Shown: positions 1 through 8,432 of the stretch, piece by piece | Position numbering within the stretch: position 1 is the first letter of the stretch | How the letters are laid out: every line of letters begins with the position of its first letter | Source of the DNA: Polyrhizophydium stewartii | Lineage: Eukaryota > Chytridiomycota > Chytridiomycetes > Rhizophydiales | DNA length: 13,433 bases | Direction of reading: 5' to 3' | Assembly: GCA_027604665.1 (NCBI GenBank) | Contig: JADGIZ010000452.1 | Location: forward strand, 1 to 13,433 | The notes under the pieces: generated by a model | What the model saw: the letters and a program-made list of their open reading frames with translations, nothing else | Told to the model about the DNA's origin: nothing | The model's database searches: none | Translations under genes and position numbers: made by a program

Positions 1-2
1 GC

Positions 3-1077
3 GAGCTCGCGGCGTGGTGGGGCGTTCTGGGCCTGCTCGTGGTCTCGGGGCTCGGCGCCTTGGTTGCGCTGCTGTTCATTGCGGCGCCGTTTGGTGGGGC
101 TCGCCTTGTCGGGGGACAGCGGCCACTTGGGGGCGGGGGTCGCCGGCAGCCAGCGCTGACATGGCGCCGGCCGCCACGAGCGCAGGCAAGTTCGCCAACA
201 GCGCCTGGGGTCCGCTGCTCGACGGAAGGCTGTCGTGGGGCCTGTTCGAGGCAATCCCGCTGGCAGCATTCTGGACGTCGCTGCTCGTGGGCGTGGACGC
301 CCGGTCACTCGGCGGCGTGCAGTGGGCCGTCGCCGGCTTGTTCTCGCTCCATTATATCAACAGGTGCGCCGGTGCGAGTGTGCCTCGACGCTTGCACAGG
401 CCCCCCGCTGACGCCGGCCATGCAGGTCGCTGGTGTACACCGTGCGTGCGCCGGCCATTGCGCCGATCCCCCTTGTTGTGTCGCTGGCGGCGGCGGCCTT
501 CAACTCGCTCAACGGATATGCCAACGGCCGCTGGGTGTCTGTGTTTGGCGACGGCGTGCTCAAGGCAACCAAGCCATATGACCCCCGGTTCCTGGTCGGG
601 CTCGTGATGTTTGGGGTGGGCATGTGGATCAACATCTCGTCGGACAACATCCTGTTTGCGCTGCGGCGCAAGCGGACCAGGCAACAGGCGGAGGCGCAGC
701 CGCAGGGTGAGACACAGACGCAGGGCTCGGCTGAGCACGCCGCCGACGCTGCGCCACAGAAGGGCCGCGGGTATTCGATTCCGCGCGGCGGTCTGTTCGA
801 GCTCGTCTCGTGCCCGCACTACTTTGGCGAGTTCGTCGAGTGGGCCGGCTTCGCGATCGCGGCCGCGAGCCCCGCCGGCGCCGTCTTTGTGTTCTTCACG
901 ATGGCCAACCTCGTTCCGCGCGCGCTCAAGCAGCATGCGTGGTACCGCGAGACATTTGGCGACCAGTATCCGGCCAACCGCAAGGCAGTGTTCCCGTATG
1001 TGCTTTGCAGACGCCGGCGGCACTGCGGTTGGTGGCACGGCTGGCAGCTCTATAAACATCGATGCTCGTTCATTTGA
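3..1077 (+). CDS. Steroid 5-alpha-reductase family protein (SRD5A/DET2-like), 5' end missing
   Basis: The exons I infer are 3-93, 186-363 and 426-1077, giving 306 codons plus stop. The start lies left of the window. The family uses NADPH to reduce the delta-4 double bond of 3-oxo steroids or related enones in the ER membrane. Visible family marks, in order, are APFG at the first splice junction, the conserved Glu in WGLFEAIP, HYINRSLVY created exactly by the second splice, NGRW, GGLFELVSCPHYFGE followed by VEW, and the C-terminal HAWYRETFGDQYP..NRKAVFPYVL. Several hydrophobic stretches fit a multi-pass membrane protein. Both introns (94-185 and 364-425) begin GTG and contain GCTGAC. Oddities are an Arg/Gln/Ala-rich insertion around 660-770 and about 20 residues after PYVL, where the family normally stops. 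The stop overlaps the convergent rhomboid gene. The family is clear; the substrate (sterol, steroid or other enone) is not. Confidence 0.88.
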
Positions 1078-2021
1078 GGCGGCTGTTGGACGAGTCCACC
1101 TCGAGCGGGAACAGATTGTTCAAGAGCCGCATGGTGAGCATGCCAAAGACGAATCCGCCAATGTGAGCGCTGTATCCGATGTTGAAGGCGGTCGTGTCGG
1201 GCCAGACGGGCATTGCTGCTGGCGATCGCGCCGCATCGAGCGCCCCTGCGAGCTGCAGTCCCATGCCGAGCGCGCGAGATGCGATCATGGCAATGAGATC
1301 GGCCAGCCGCTGCTCTCGGAGATGCCGCCGCGAGCGCTCGCGGCCTGTCAGGATGCGCCAGAGCGCGACCGAGATGAGGTACGTTTCGGCGCCAATGAGC
1401 GCAAACACGCCGCCGGATGCGCCGCACATTGAAAAGGTGGTCGGGAACAGGCCCGAGAAGAGGCCGATGATCTTGGCGTCTTCGGTGGGCTTGCCCGCGA
1501 TCCAGTTGGAGAGCTGGTCGCCCGCCTCGCGCAGCCACTCGCGCGCGGGCTCGATCGTCAGCCGCGACCGCGAGTCGCGCAGCATGGTGCGCTCGAGGAT
1601 TTGGGATGCGGCGCCGGCGATGCCGCCGCCGTAGAACAGCAGGCTCGAGCGCCAGAAGCCGAGGTCGAGGAAGGCGGCCGACGTGGCCATGGAGTACATG
1701 TTGGTGAACCAGTGTCTGCGCAGCGGCGCCGGCACTTGGCATCAGCGTGCGCGCGCAACAGGAGGAGCGGCGCAAGGCGCATGCCGATGCTACGCACAGC
1801 AGGTCCGAGTGGCGGAACATGTGAGTGACAAAGGTGTGCTTGGGAGTGAGCAGCTTGAACCTGGGCTCGACTTGGAACGACACGAAGCCGTGCTCGCGCA
1901 CATATGCGGACGACAGCGGCGGCCGGGTGATAAAAAGCTCCTTCCAGTACGTCGTGAGCAGCGACGGCAGCGTCAGGGCCGCCGTGCCGACGACAAAGAG
2001 CTGCGTGCCGTCGAGGACCAT
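1070..2021 (-). CDS. Rhomboid family intramembrane serine protease
   Basis: Two exons, 2021-1798 and 1715-1070, give 289 aa. The 82-nt intron has a GTGCGT donor, a CTGAT motif and a GCAG acceptor. Splicing rebuilds the TM2 segment MFRHSDLLHWFTN, which holds the rhomboid HxxxN motif (His76, Asn80). The nucleophile is Ser175 in CGASGG, and the catalytic His259 lies in AHIGGFVFG. The Ser-His dyad and the oxyanion residues are therefore all present and an active protease is expected. It would cut substrates within or next to a membrane segment. A first hydrophobic segment lies near residues 6-25. A long polar loop (about 115-155) separates the TM2/TM3 region from TM4. The start is ATG 2021, the first Met of the open frame. 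The gene is head-to-head with DPCD and tail-to-tail with the reductase. Cellular compartment and substrate cannot be told; I see no convincing mitochondrial presequence. Confidence 0.9.
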
Positions 2022-2127
2022 GGCGGCGCGAGACGGGGCTTGTGTCGCCGCTCAGGTCGTCGTCGCCCACGTCCTCAGGGGCAGGCTGATGATCGCGGCG
2101 GGGGATCTTGGGCGAAGGCCGCCCCAG
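2022..2127. promoter_or_regulatory. Divergent 5' region between the rhomboid and DPCD genes
   Basis: This 106-nt stretch separates the rhomboid ATG (minus, 2021) from the DPCD start chosen here (plus, 2128). It must hold at least part of both 5' regions. I see no TATA box or CCAAT box. If DPCD instead began at ATG 2020, the two start codons would overlap inside CCATGG at 2018-2023 and there would be no intergenic DNA. Confidence 0.4.
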
Positions 2128-3000
2128 ATGCTCAGACAGAGACCCGCAGACACAACAAAGCGCGAGGCGGGCAGTGAGCCCAAGGCGGCCTCCGTGGCGG
2201 CTGGGAAGCCTACGCAGGCAAACAGCCGCCAGCAACCGCAGCCGCAGCAGCAGCAGAACCAGCAGAACCAGAACCAGCCGACGCGCACGGCCATGCTGCA
2301 GAACGGCCGAAAGCGCATCCACGCAACGTATCCCGACGGACGCGAGTGTATCGAGGAGTTCTGCGCACGCACCGACGACTTGCTGCTGCGCAAGTGGCGA
2401 AAGAAGACGGCTCTTGGCGCGTGGGGCGAGTGGGAGTACGAGGTGGGCGAGCCGCCGCGCCTGGTCGTGGCGGCCGGTGGTAGAGCGAGCAGCGGCGGAT
2501 CCGGGTTGTCCGGGGCCGGATCTGGGCCGAGTCTTGCGGCTTCCGACGTGCTCCTGGCCGAGAGCGCGACGAACCCCGTCGTTGTGCGCAAGGACACGCG
2601 CAGCCACTTTGTTTGGCGCATCCGCAATCTGCCGTGGCCCAAGAGCACATACTCTGTCTCGCTCGATGAGTCCGCAAGCCGCATTGTCGTGCGCACGAGC
2701 AACCGCAAGTGCGTTGGATCTGGTTTTATCGTTGTGCGCGGCACCTTGTCTGGCTGCTGATGCATGGTTTGCAGGTACTTTGTGCGCTTGGCCGTGGCCG
2801 ACATGGAACGCGCCGGTCTCCCGCTGCAGGACACGTCGCTTGCGTTTGACTGGGGGAGCAACACGCTCGTGGTCATGTACGCCAAGCCGGCCAAGATGCT
2901 CGAGATTGAGCAGCGGTACCGCGAGGAGCGGCAGCGCATGCTGACGGGCAGCGGCGAGGCTCCGCCAAAAGAAGGCGACGTGCAGTGCAATCCGTCGTGA
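2128..3000 (+). CDS. DPCD: DPCD family protein (ciliary/flagellar)
   Basis: Exons 2128-2708 and 2775-3000 give 268 aa with this start. DPCD (deleted in primary ciliary dyskinesia) is a conserved protein linked to building motile cilia. Recognised blocks are MLQNGRKRIHATYPDGRE, LLLRKWRKKTALGAWGEWE, then NPVVVRKDT with FVWRIRNLPWPKSTYSVS and IVVRTSNRKY, and finally FDWGSNTLVVMY. The 66-nt intron (2709-2774; GTGCGT donor, CTGAT, TTTGCAG) is required, because it contains a stop and because RKYFVR at the junction matches the family. The N-terminus is longer than in animal homologues and carries a Gln/Asn-rich run at 2230-2280. The start is uncertain: in-frame ATGs lie at 2020, 2089 and 2128. I chose 2128 because it leaves room for a divergent promoter with the rhomboid. 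The family core begins near 2287 whichever ATG is used. Confidence 0.9.
2230..2280 (+). repeat. CAG/AAC-rich tract encoding a Gln/Asn-rich run in DPCD
   Basis: The stretch is built of CAG and AAC codons with a few Pro codons, encoding Gln, Asn and Pro just before the conserved DPCD core. It is a low-complexity tract that could vary in length between strains. It lies outside the conserved family region. Confidence 0.7.
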
Positions 3001-3081
3001 TTCTGGCGGAGTGAAGCCAAGTCCCGCTCGAGTCGGGCGAGGGAGAACAAAGATGACGTGTGGTCGAAGAATGCCGTCCGT
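3001..3081. other. Short 3'-3' intergenic region (DPCD / Ap4A phosphorylase)
   Basis: Only 81 nt separate two convergent stop codons. No AATAAA hexamer is visible for DPCD on the plus strand. For the minus-strand gene the signal lies at the boundary itself (3081-3086). Confidence 0.6.
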
Positions 3082-3086
3082 TTATT
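3081..3086 (-). terminator. AATAAA poly(A) signal overlapping a stop codon
   Basis: Read on the minus strand, the last codons of the Ap4A phosphorylase are AAA TAA followed by A, giving AATAAA at 3086-3081. The stop is TAA at 3084-3082. If used, cleavage would fall in the 81-nt gap before DPCD's stop or just beyond it, so the 3' UTR would be extremely short. Confidence 0.5.
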
Positions 3087-4356
3087 TCCTTGGGCTGTGG
3101 AAGGCCACATCTGCGAGGATGGCGGCAGGGCCGTGCTCGAGAATGTAGGCCAGCTCCTCGTCCGACTTTGCGAGCACCAAGCCGGCAAAGCCAACCGAGT
3201 TGACGCCAATGGGGCCGCTGGACTCGGCGCGGCGCGGGACAACAAGCATCCACTCTGGCGTGAACACGAGGCTGTGAGAGGTGAAGCCCTCTGGCTCGTC
3301 GATGGAGTCGTCGGTGACGGAAAGCGTGATCTCGGGGTCGCGGCCGGCAAAAGAGATGGCCTCGCGCAGGAGGCTGACGTAGATGTCGTGCAGCTTTGCG
3401 GGCATGCCCTCGTCGGCAGCGAGCGCGGCGGGGTCGGCGAGTGCGGGGGGCATCAGGGCGACGGCGTGGGCAAAGGCGAGCTCGGGGACATGGAAGACCT
3501 CGCCCACGGCGGGGTCCGCGAGGCGGGCGTGTGCCAGGATGGCGGGAGCCATGGGCGGGTCGGCATCGGCGGCGCCAGAGAGCGGCAGCATCTGCATGTG
3601 CTTGTGCAGCACGCTGCGAGGAGGTGGGTCAGCGTGATCGTGGCGGCGGATCTCGCGCAAGCGATGCCGGCACCTTGCGCCAGAGTTGGAGCCGCAGTTG
3701 AAGAAGACCAGGCGGCGGCCGACTTCCGGGGCAGCGAGGAAGCGGGTGATGGCGCCAAAGTCGCCGACGGACAGAGGGCTGATCTGGCTGCGGAAGTCTG
3801 GCGCCGGCGTGCGTCATCCGGCGTCATCGGGCATCAATCGGGGGACAGGGTGCGTCAGCCTGTGTGCACGGCGGTGTCGCGCCGTGGGAGAGCATGGCCC
3901 CGCCGCAGCAACGGACACACCGGAGGCGGTCAGCAGCGTATGGTCGCGAGAGACGCAGAACTTGTTGAGCAGCAGGTTGTGGGAGCCCCAGTCGGCGATA
4001 AGCAGGTTCCTGTCCGGCGGCAGGAACGGGCTGCGAGGCAGCACCCGACCGCCGACGGTCGCTGGCGGCGCGGCAGCGGCGGCGGCGGCGGCAGCGGCAG
4101 CAGCAGCGGCCTCTGCGGCAGCGGCCGCGGCGGCAGCGGCAGCAGCGGCACCAAGCTGGGGCGGCGGCTTGCTGGCCAGCGCCCGCACGACCGTGACGTC
4201 GAACGCCACGGCGCCGGCCGCCACACGCTGCACGGCGCCCGAGTCCCAGCTCAGCGCACCCGCCGCGTACGCAGCGTCGAAGGCCGCGCGCACCTGCGCG
4301 CCAAGGCCGCCGCCCGCCGCCGCGGCCGCCACAGTCGCTGCTGTCGTCGTTGTCAT
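3082..4356 (-). CDS. Ap4A phosphorylase / ATP adenylyltransferase (APA1/APA2 type)
   Basis: Exons 4356-3921, 3797-3674 and 3613-3082 give 363 aa. The enzyme phosphorolyses diadenosine tetraphosphate to ATP and ADP, or runs the reverse reaction, and so clears dinucleoside polyphosphates. The N-terminal part shows PFLPPDRNLLIADWGSHNLL and LNKFCVSRDHTLLTAS. Splicing rebuilds DFRSQISPL and then GSNSGASVLHKHMQ. The latter carries the HxHxQ motif of the HIT-like fold with the catalytic His. The C-terminal ATP adenylyltransferase domain is clear in LVFTPEWMLVVPRR and GVNSVGFAGLVLAKS. Introns are 3798-3920 (123 nt) and 3614-3673 (60 nt). The second has no stop and keeps the frame, so only family comparison identifies it. 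The start is ATG 4356. Residues 70-96 are an alanine run, which is odd for this family. The AATAAA signal overlaps the stop codon. Confidence 0.9.
4069..4149 (-). repeat. GCN repeat encoding a 27-codon polyalanine tract
   Basis: On the minus strand 27 consecutive codons encode 14 alanines, one Glu (GAG at 4113-4111) and 12 alanines, counted from the low-coordinate side. The codons are mixed GCC, GCT, GCG and GCA, so this is not a pure trinucleotide expansion. It lies in the Ap4A phosphorylase (residues 70-96) between the N-terminal segment and the PFLPP block. On the opposite strand it produces a long, meaningless open frame. Confidence 0.9.
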
Positions 4357-4459
4357 ATGGGTGCCAGATGAATGGGCAACATGGCCCGCGGCGCCTCGGG
4401 ACGCCTCTTCAGCGCGGTCCCGTGACCTTGCCCGAGAACCACCACCACCTGCACCACCG
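4357..4459. promoter_or_regulatory. Divergent promoter region (Ap4A phosphorylase / FAD oxidoreductase)
   Basis: The 103 nt lie between two divergent ATG codons, so both promoters and 5' UTRs must fit here or extend into the genes. I see no TATA or CCAAT box. The half nearest the oxidoreductase is rich in CCACCACC repeats. Confidence 0.5.
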
Positions 4460-5869
4460 ATGCCGCTGCCGCGCCCCAGCCCGCCGCCGTCCCGCTACTG
4501 GCTCGCCGGCGTCACCGGCGCGCTGCCCGCCGTACTGCCGCCGCCGGCCGCCGCAGACATCGTCATTGTCGGCGCGGGCATCAGCGGCGCAAGCGTCGCC
4601 CTGGGCGTCGCACGCCGCCTGGCCGCCAAGGTCGCCACGGCTGCTCCGACCTCCGTGCTGCTGCTCGACGCCCGCGACGTCGCCGGCGGCGCAACGGGCC
4701 GCAACGGCGGCCTCATGTGGCCCGGCCTGCCGGACACCTGGGAGGCCCTCGTTGCCAAGTACGGCGTCGCGGTGACCAAGGACCTGCTGCGCTTCGACCT
4801 CGACAATTGCCGGGCGATGGAAGAGGCCGCCCGCGACGCTCCGACGGACCCAGCGCTCGATCCGTGCATGTTCAAGTTCGCCGGGGGCGGCATCAACATC
4901 CTCAACACACAGAGCGAGTTTGATGCCTGGGCCAAGAACATTGACGACATGCGCCGCGGCGGCTGCCCGGACTGGGGCGTCTCGCTGTGGGACTCGGCCG
5001 AGCTCGCCAAGCATCTGCCCAACGTCGCCAACGCCGTCGGCGCCGTGCACAACACGCATGCCTGGCGAGTCAGATCCGGCCGCCTGACCTTGCACTTGTT
5101 GCGCAAGGCGTTTGCCCTCGCACACGACTCGGGTGCGCTGTCCATGGCCTTCTCGCCCCGCACAGCCGTCGAGCGCGTCGAGCCGCCATCTGCCGGGACC
5201 AGCGGCCCCGTGCGCCTGCTCACATCGCAAGGCGCCATCGCCGCCAAGACGGTTGTGTACTGCACAAACGCGTACACACCGAGCCTGTTCCCCGAGGTCG
5301 ACATCACGCCGATCAAGAACCAGGTCGTGGTCACGGACCGCATAAAGCGCATTCCGTTTGACTTTGCCATCAAGTCGCACTCGGGGTACAACTACGTCTC
5401 GCCGCGCGAGGACAGCCGCATCGTCGTTGGCGGCATGCGCTATCTGGTCGACACTTACGAGGTTGGCAACGACGACGACGCCAACTTGCACCCGGCCGTG
5501 TCCGCCGGTCTCGCCGAGTACGTCCCCACGAACCTGCCCGAGCTTGAGCCCGCAGAGTCTCGGGAGCTGGGCGGCAGTCAGACTGTCGGCGTTGCCGAGG
5601 AGTGGGCCGGCATCATGGGCTTCACCTCGTCGCAGATGCCGCTCGTCGGGCAAATCCCGGACCGACCCGGCGAGCTCATCTGCGCGGGCTTCTCGGGCCA
5701 TGGCATCGCTCGGGCGTGTCTTTGTGGCAAAGCCGTGGCCGATATGGCTCTGGGCATCGACGCCGCTGCCGTCGACGACCCCGTCAGCCTGCCGGCGCCG
5801 TTCAACCCTGCGGGCAGGTTCAACAAGCCCGCCGCGTCAGAGACTGCTGCGTTTTCATCGCGCATGTGA
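4460..5869 (+). CDS. FAD-dependent oxidoreductase, DAO family
   Basis: A single exon encodes 469 aa. The N-terminal RYWLAG followed by a short linker is typical of fungal and bacterial DAO-family amine or amino-acid oxidases. The dinucleotide-binding motif IVIVGAGISGAS (Gly38, Gly40, Gly43) binds the FAD ADP moiety. GGATGRNGGLMWPG is the second FAD-contact block. Near the C-terminus, EEWAGIMGFTSSQMPLVG and then AGFSGHGIARACLCGKAVAD complete the FAD site. The protein presumably oxidises a C-N bond in an amine or amino acid and passes electrons to oxygen, giving H2O2; the substrate cannot be read from sequence. I chose ATG 4460 because it is the last in-frame ATG before the FAD motif and gives the expected length. 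The frame is open far upstream only because it runs antisense to the polyalanine gene. It is the only gene in the window that needs no intron. The last residues (SSRM) are not a clear peroxisomal SKL signal. Confidence 0.9.
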   Translation: MPLPRPSPPPSRYWLAGVTGALPAVLPPPAAADIVIVGAGISGASVALGVARRLAAKVATAAPTSVLLLDARDVAGGATGRNGGLMWPGLPDTWEALVAKYGVAVTKDLLRFDLDNCRAMEEAARDAPTDPALDPCMFKFAGGGINILNTQSEFDAWAKNIDDMRRGGCPDWGVSLWDSAELAKHLPNVANAVGAVHNTHAWRVRSGRLTLHLLRKAFALAHDSGALSMAFSPRTAVERVEPPSAGTSGPVRLLTSQGAIAAKTVVYCTNAYTPSLFPEVDITPIKNQVVVTDRIKRIPFDFAIKSHSGYNYVSPREDSRIVVGGMRYLVDTYEVGNDDDANLHPAVSAGLAEYVPTNLPELEPAESRELGGSQTVGVAEEWAGIMGFTSSQMPLVGQIPDRPGELICAGFSGHGIARACLCGKAVADMALGIDAAAVDDPVSLPAPFNPAGRFNKPAASETAAFSSRM

Positions 5870-5977
5870 TGTTGGGCTGGCCGAGGGCACGCATCAAGCG
5901 AGAGGACATGTTCACAAATGATTCATTCGGCACCGGACAGCGCCGAGAGAGCGGGACGCAGCAACAATAAATGCACA
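5870..5977. other. 3'-3' intergenic region (FAD oxidoreductase / M28 peptidase)
   Basis: These 108 nt lie between the convergent stop codons of the oxidoreductase (5869) and the M28 peptidase (5978). It contains a plus-strand AATAAA at 5966-5971. On the minus strand only the weak variant AATGAA is seen, near 5920. There is no other open frame of note. Confidence 0.6.
5966..5971 (+). terminator. AATAAA poly(A) signal for the FAD oxidoreductase
   Basis: A perfect AATAAA lies 97 nt after the oxidoreductase stop. Cleavage 10-30 nt further on would fall inside the last exon of the opposite-strand M28 peptidase, whose stop codon is at 5980-5978. The two mRNAs would then be complementary at their 3' ends. 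Confidence 0.5.
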
Positions 5978-8432
5978 TCACTCCTCGATCGGGCCAACCC
6001 CACGCTCGAGCAACCCCTCGAGATCCTCGGCCGTAGCGAGCGTCTCGAGCACGTGGCCAAGCGCAGCGAGGTTCTCGCGCAGGATCGTCATTCCCGGGCC
6101 GCGGATGCTCTCGAGGCGGTCGCAGTCCTGGTGGTAGCACGCTGCACCAGCAAGTCAGCGACATCTCTCGCACCCTCGCAGTCGAATCATCTGCAGGCAG
6201 GCCACCCACGGTCAAGCACCATGCCCGCAATGCCGCCAAACACCTCGGCGCTCTCGGGCGTCTTGACTTCGTCCTCGCCCTGCGTGGGCCACGCATCAGC
6301 AATCTTCTCGCGAGACTGCCCATCGCCCGCGCGCTTCTGCGTCCTCACCGTGATGACGCCGCTGGCGGGAATGCCCGCAAGCAGGAAAGGCTCAAAGTCG
6401 CTGCGGCCGTTGAACGGGAACGGCGTCGTCGGCAGGCTTTTGGAGCGGAACCACGAGTTAAACAGGTCGTGCAGCGTCTTGCAGCGACGGCGCACCGTCT
6501 CGTTCTGGATCGCGCTGCCGTCCCAGATGCCGCGCACAAAGTTGGGCGACGCAATCATGTCCGTGTCGATGTTGGCCTTGTGGTGCGCCAGCAGCGACGG
6601 GTTGTTGGCGCGCAGGTCGTTGACGTATGCAAACGATCCCAGCAGTCCAATCTCTGTCGCACGCATGTGATTCGAGGCGTGCGTAGATGCGTTCAAGTCA
6701 GCAGGCTGTTGGGATGCACCAGACATCCAATGATCAACGCACCCTCGCCCGTCCACCAGGCAAAGCGGATCTTCTGCGCCGTCGACTGCGCAAGCGGCGA
6801 CTCGTGGAACGCGCGCGCAAGCTCCAGCGTCGCCATGGCCCCCGAGCCGTCGTCGTTGACGCCCGGTCCCGCGGGGACTTGTGCATCGATTCACGGCACC
6901 CACGCGGTCAGCATGCGCGCCTGCGCGTCAACAGCCTAGAAGCGTGCAGGCCCCTCACCCGAGTCGAGATGCGAGCCAAAGATCACAATGCTGTCCTCGC
7001 GGCCGGCAATCGACTCGGCAAGCACGTTGCGCGACACAATCGTCTCGAAGCTGCTGCGGACGTCGAGATCGATGCGAGCCTCGACGTTCAGGCGCTTGGA
7101 GCCCACAGACCGCGGCAGGACGTCTATGTCTTCAAAGGCATGGGAGACCGGGACCTCGTCCTTGATGGGAGCGACCATGTGCATCGTGCTGCGGGCAAGA
7201 TCGTGAATCAGGTCTTCGTCGCCGCCCCTCTCGGCGTGCATCCGCGCGAGAGCCGCATCAACGGCAGCCAGATCGACCTTGTCTTCGTCTCCATCGTCGT
7301 CCTTGTTGAGGGACGCGGCCTTCTTGATCGGCAGGCTGACTGTGGACGGACGCTCGCCGAGTCGCTCCAGAAGCCGGAAAGCAGCGGCATCCGAGACCGA
7401 GACCACACCCATCTTGGCAATGTGCTTTGAAAACGCCTCGTTGCGTGCACAGGCGATCGGCGACGGCGGCAGCGAGCGCGGGTATCCGCGCAGGCCGCCC
7501 GGGTTCGAGTAGACGATGGCGGCCTTGTACCCAAGCTTGGCGGCAAGCACCAGGCGGTCGCACGGCGCGCATCCGGGCGACCGGCGCGGCCCGACGACGG
7601 CGACCCAGTCGACATCGTCGTCCTGGTTCTTGTCCTTGCCGTTGCCCTTCTTGCCCTTGCGCGGCGGGCGGTCCTGGTCCGGGTCGCATGTGGAGACCAT
7701 GTTCAGCAAGCCCTCGACGACCGCGGCCGAGCCGCTGCCGGGGATGACGGCGACGTCGACGTGCGGGGCAAAGGCTAGCTCTGGCCCGCGGCGCTTGACG
7801 GGCGGCTTGCCGCGGCGGGAAGACGGGATCGTCACAAAGTCAAACAGCGACAGCTGGGGCGGGCGATGGTCGACCTGCGCCTTGAGCTTGACGTCCTCGG
7901 TCCACACGCGCAGCGACGAGTTGAACGGCGCGAGCCGCGCGAGCAGATGGTCGACGGTTGCGTTGTGGCCCGTGGCGACCGAGCGCGAGCCGCCGTGCTT
8001 GTCGGCGATGCGCTCCAGCTCGGCGAGGCTGGCCACGACCTCGGCTGCCGACGGGGACAGGAGCGGACCTGGTGGCGACGCCTTGCAGCTCGGCAGCAGA
8101 CCAGGGAGCAGCGGCGCGAGGCGGGCCGGGACGCAGACGCCGCTCGCGCCGGCCAGGCCGTTGGCGACGGCCACGGCGACGACGGCAAGCACCGCCACCG
8201 TCGCGAGGACTAGCGGCTGCGACCGGGCCGCGCGGTGCAGGCGGGCGACCGGGCAGCGCGACGGCGGAGGCGCATCGCTCATGCGCGCCAAGGCGGCCGG
8301 CGACGGGGCCTTGGCTGTTGTGGCGGCGGCTTCGCAAGAGAGGGCGGTGTGCGGGCAGCCGTCCGCTGCGTGCGAGTAGCGCGGCAGCAGCGGCGCGCGG
8401 GCGGCATCCGCCTCGAGTTGCGGGTTGCCCAT
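5978..8432 (-). CDS. M28 family zinc metallopeptidase, type II membrane protein with PA-like domain
   Basis: Exons 8432-6959, 6877-6743, 6653-6210 and 6141-5978 give 738 aa. M28 enzymes are two-zinc aminopeptidases or carboxypeptidases. All metal and catalytic positions are rebuilt by splicing: His488 in GSHLDSV, Asp500 in GVNDDGSG, catalytic Glu536 and ligand Glu537 in WWTGEEIGLLGS, Asp568 in NIDTDMIASPN, and His688 in LDPCYHQDCD. A short cytoplasmic N-terminus is followed by one hydrophobic segment at about residues 72-91, so the catalytic part should face the ER lumen, vacuole or outside. A protease-associated-like region around WVAVVGPRRSPGCAPCD precedes the catalytic core. Lys/Asp-rich insertions at about residues 248-270 and 374-410 are unusual. 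Introns are 81, 89 and 68 nt. ATG 8432 is the first in-frame ATG; Met51 (ATG 8282) is an alternative that keeps the membrane anchor. Confidence 0.9.

Noticed and set aside
996..1010. GTATGT...TTTGCAG as a 15-nt intron in the reductase.
   Set aside because: It is far below the 58-nt minimum seen here, and the bases encode YVL, which matches the family's usual end.
1683..2177. Plus-strand open frames through the rhomboid gene as an upstream part of DPCD.
   Set aside because: The minus strand carries the complete rhomboid catalytic set here, and the DPCD core begins only near 2287.
3019..3040. Near-palindrome CCCGCTCGAGTCGGG between convergent genes as a hairpin terminator.
   Set aside because: The symmetry is imperfect and eukaryotic Pol II genes do not use such terminators.
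3058..4371. A plus-strand frame of about 437 codons with Gly/Ser-rich low complexity.
   Set aside because: It is antisense to all three exons of the Ap4A phosphorylase; its repeats are the complement of the polyalanine codons.
3686..4459. The FAD oxidoreductase frame stays open for about 770 nt upstream of ATG 4460, as if it had a long alanine-rich N-terminal domain.
   Set aside because: This part is antisense to the Ap4A phosphorylase, whose conserved motifs prove the other strand is coding. The alanine-rich look comes from the opposite-strand GCN repeat, and a DAO-family protein of normal length starts at 4460.
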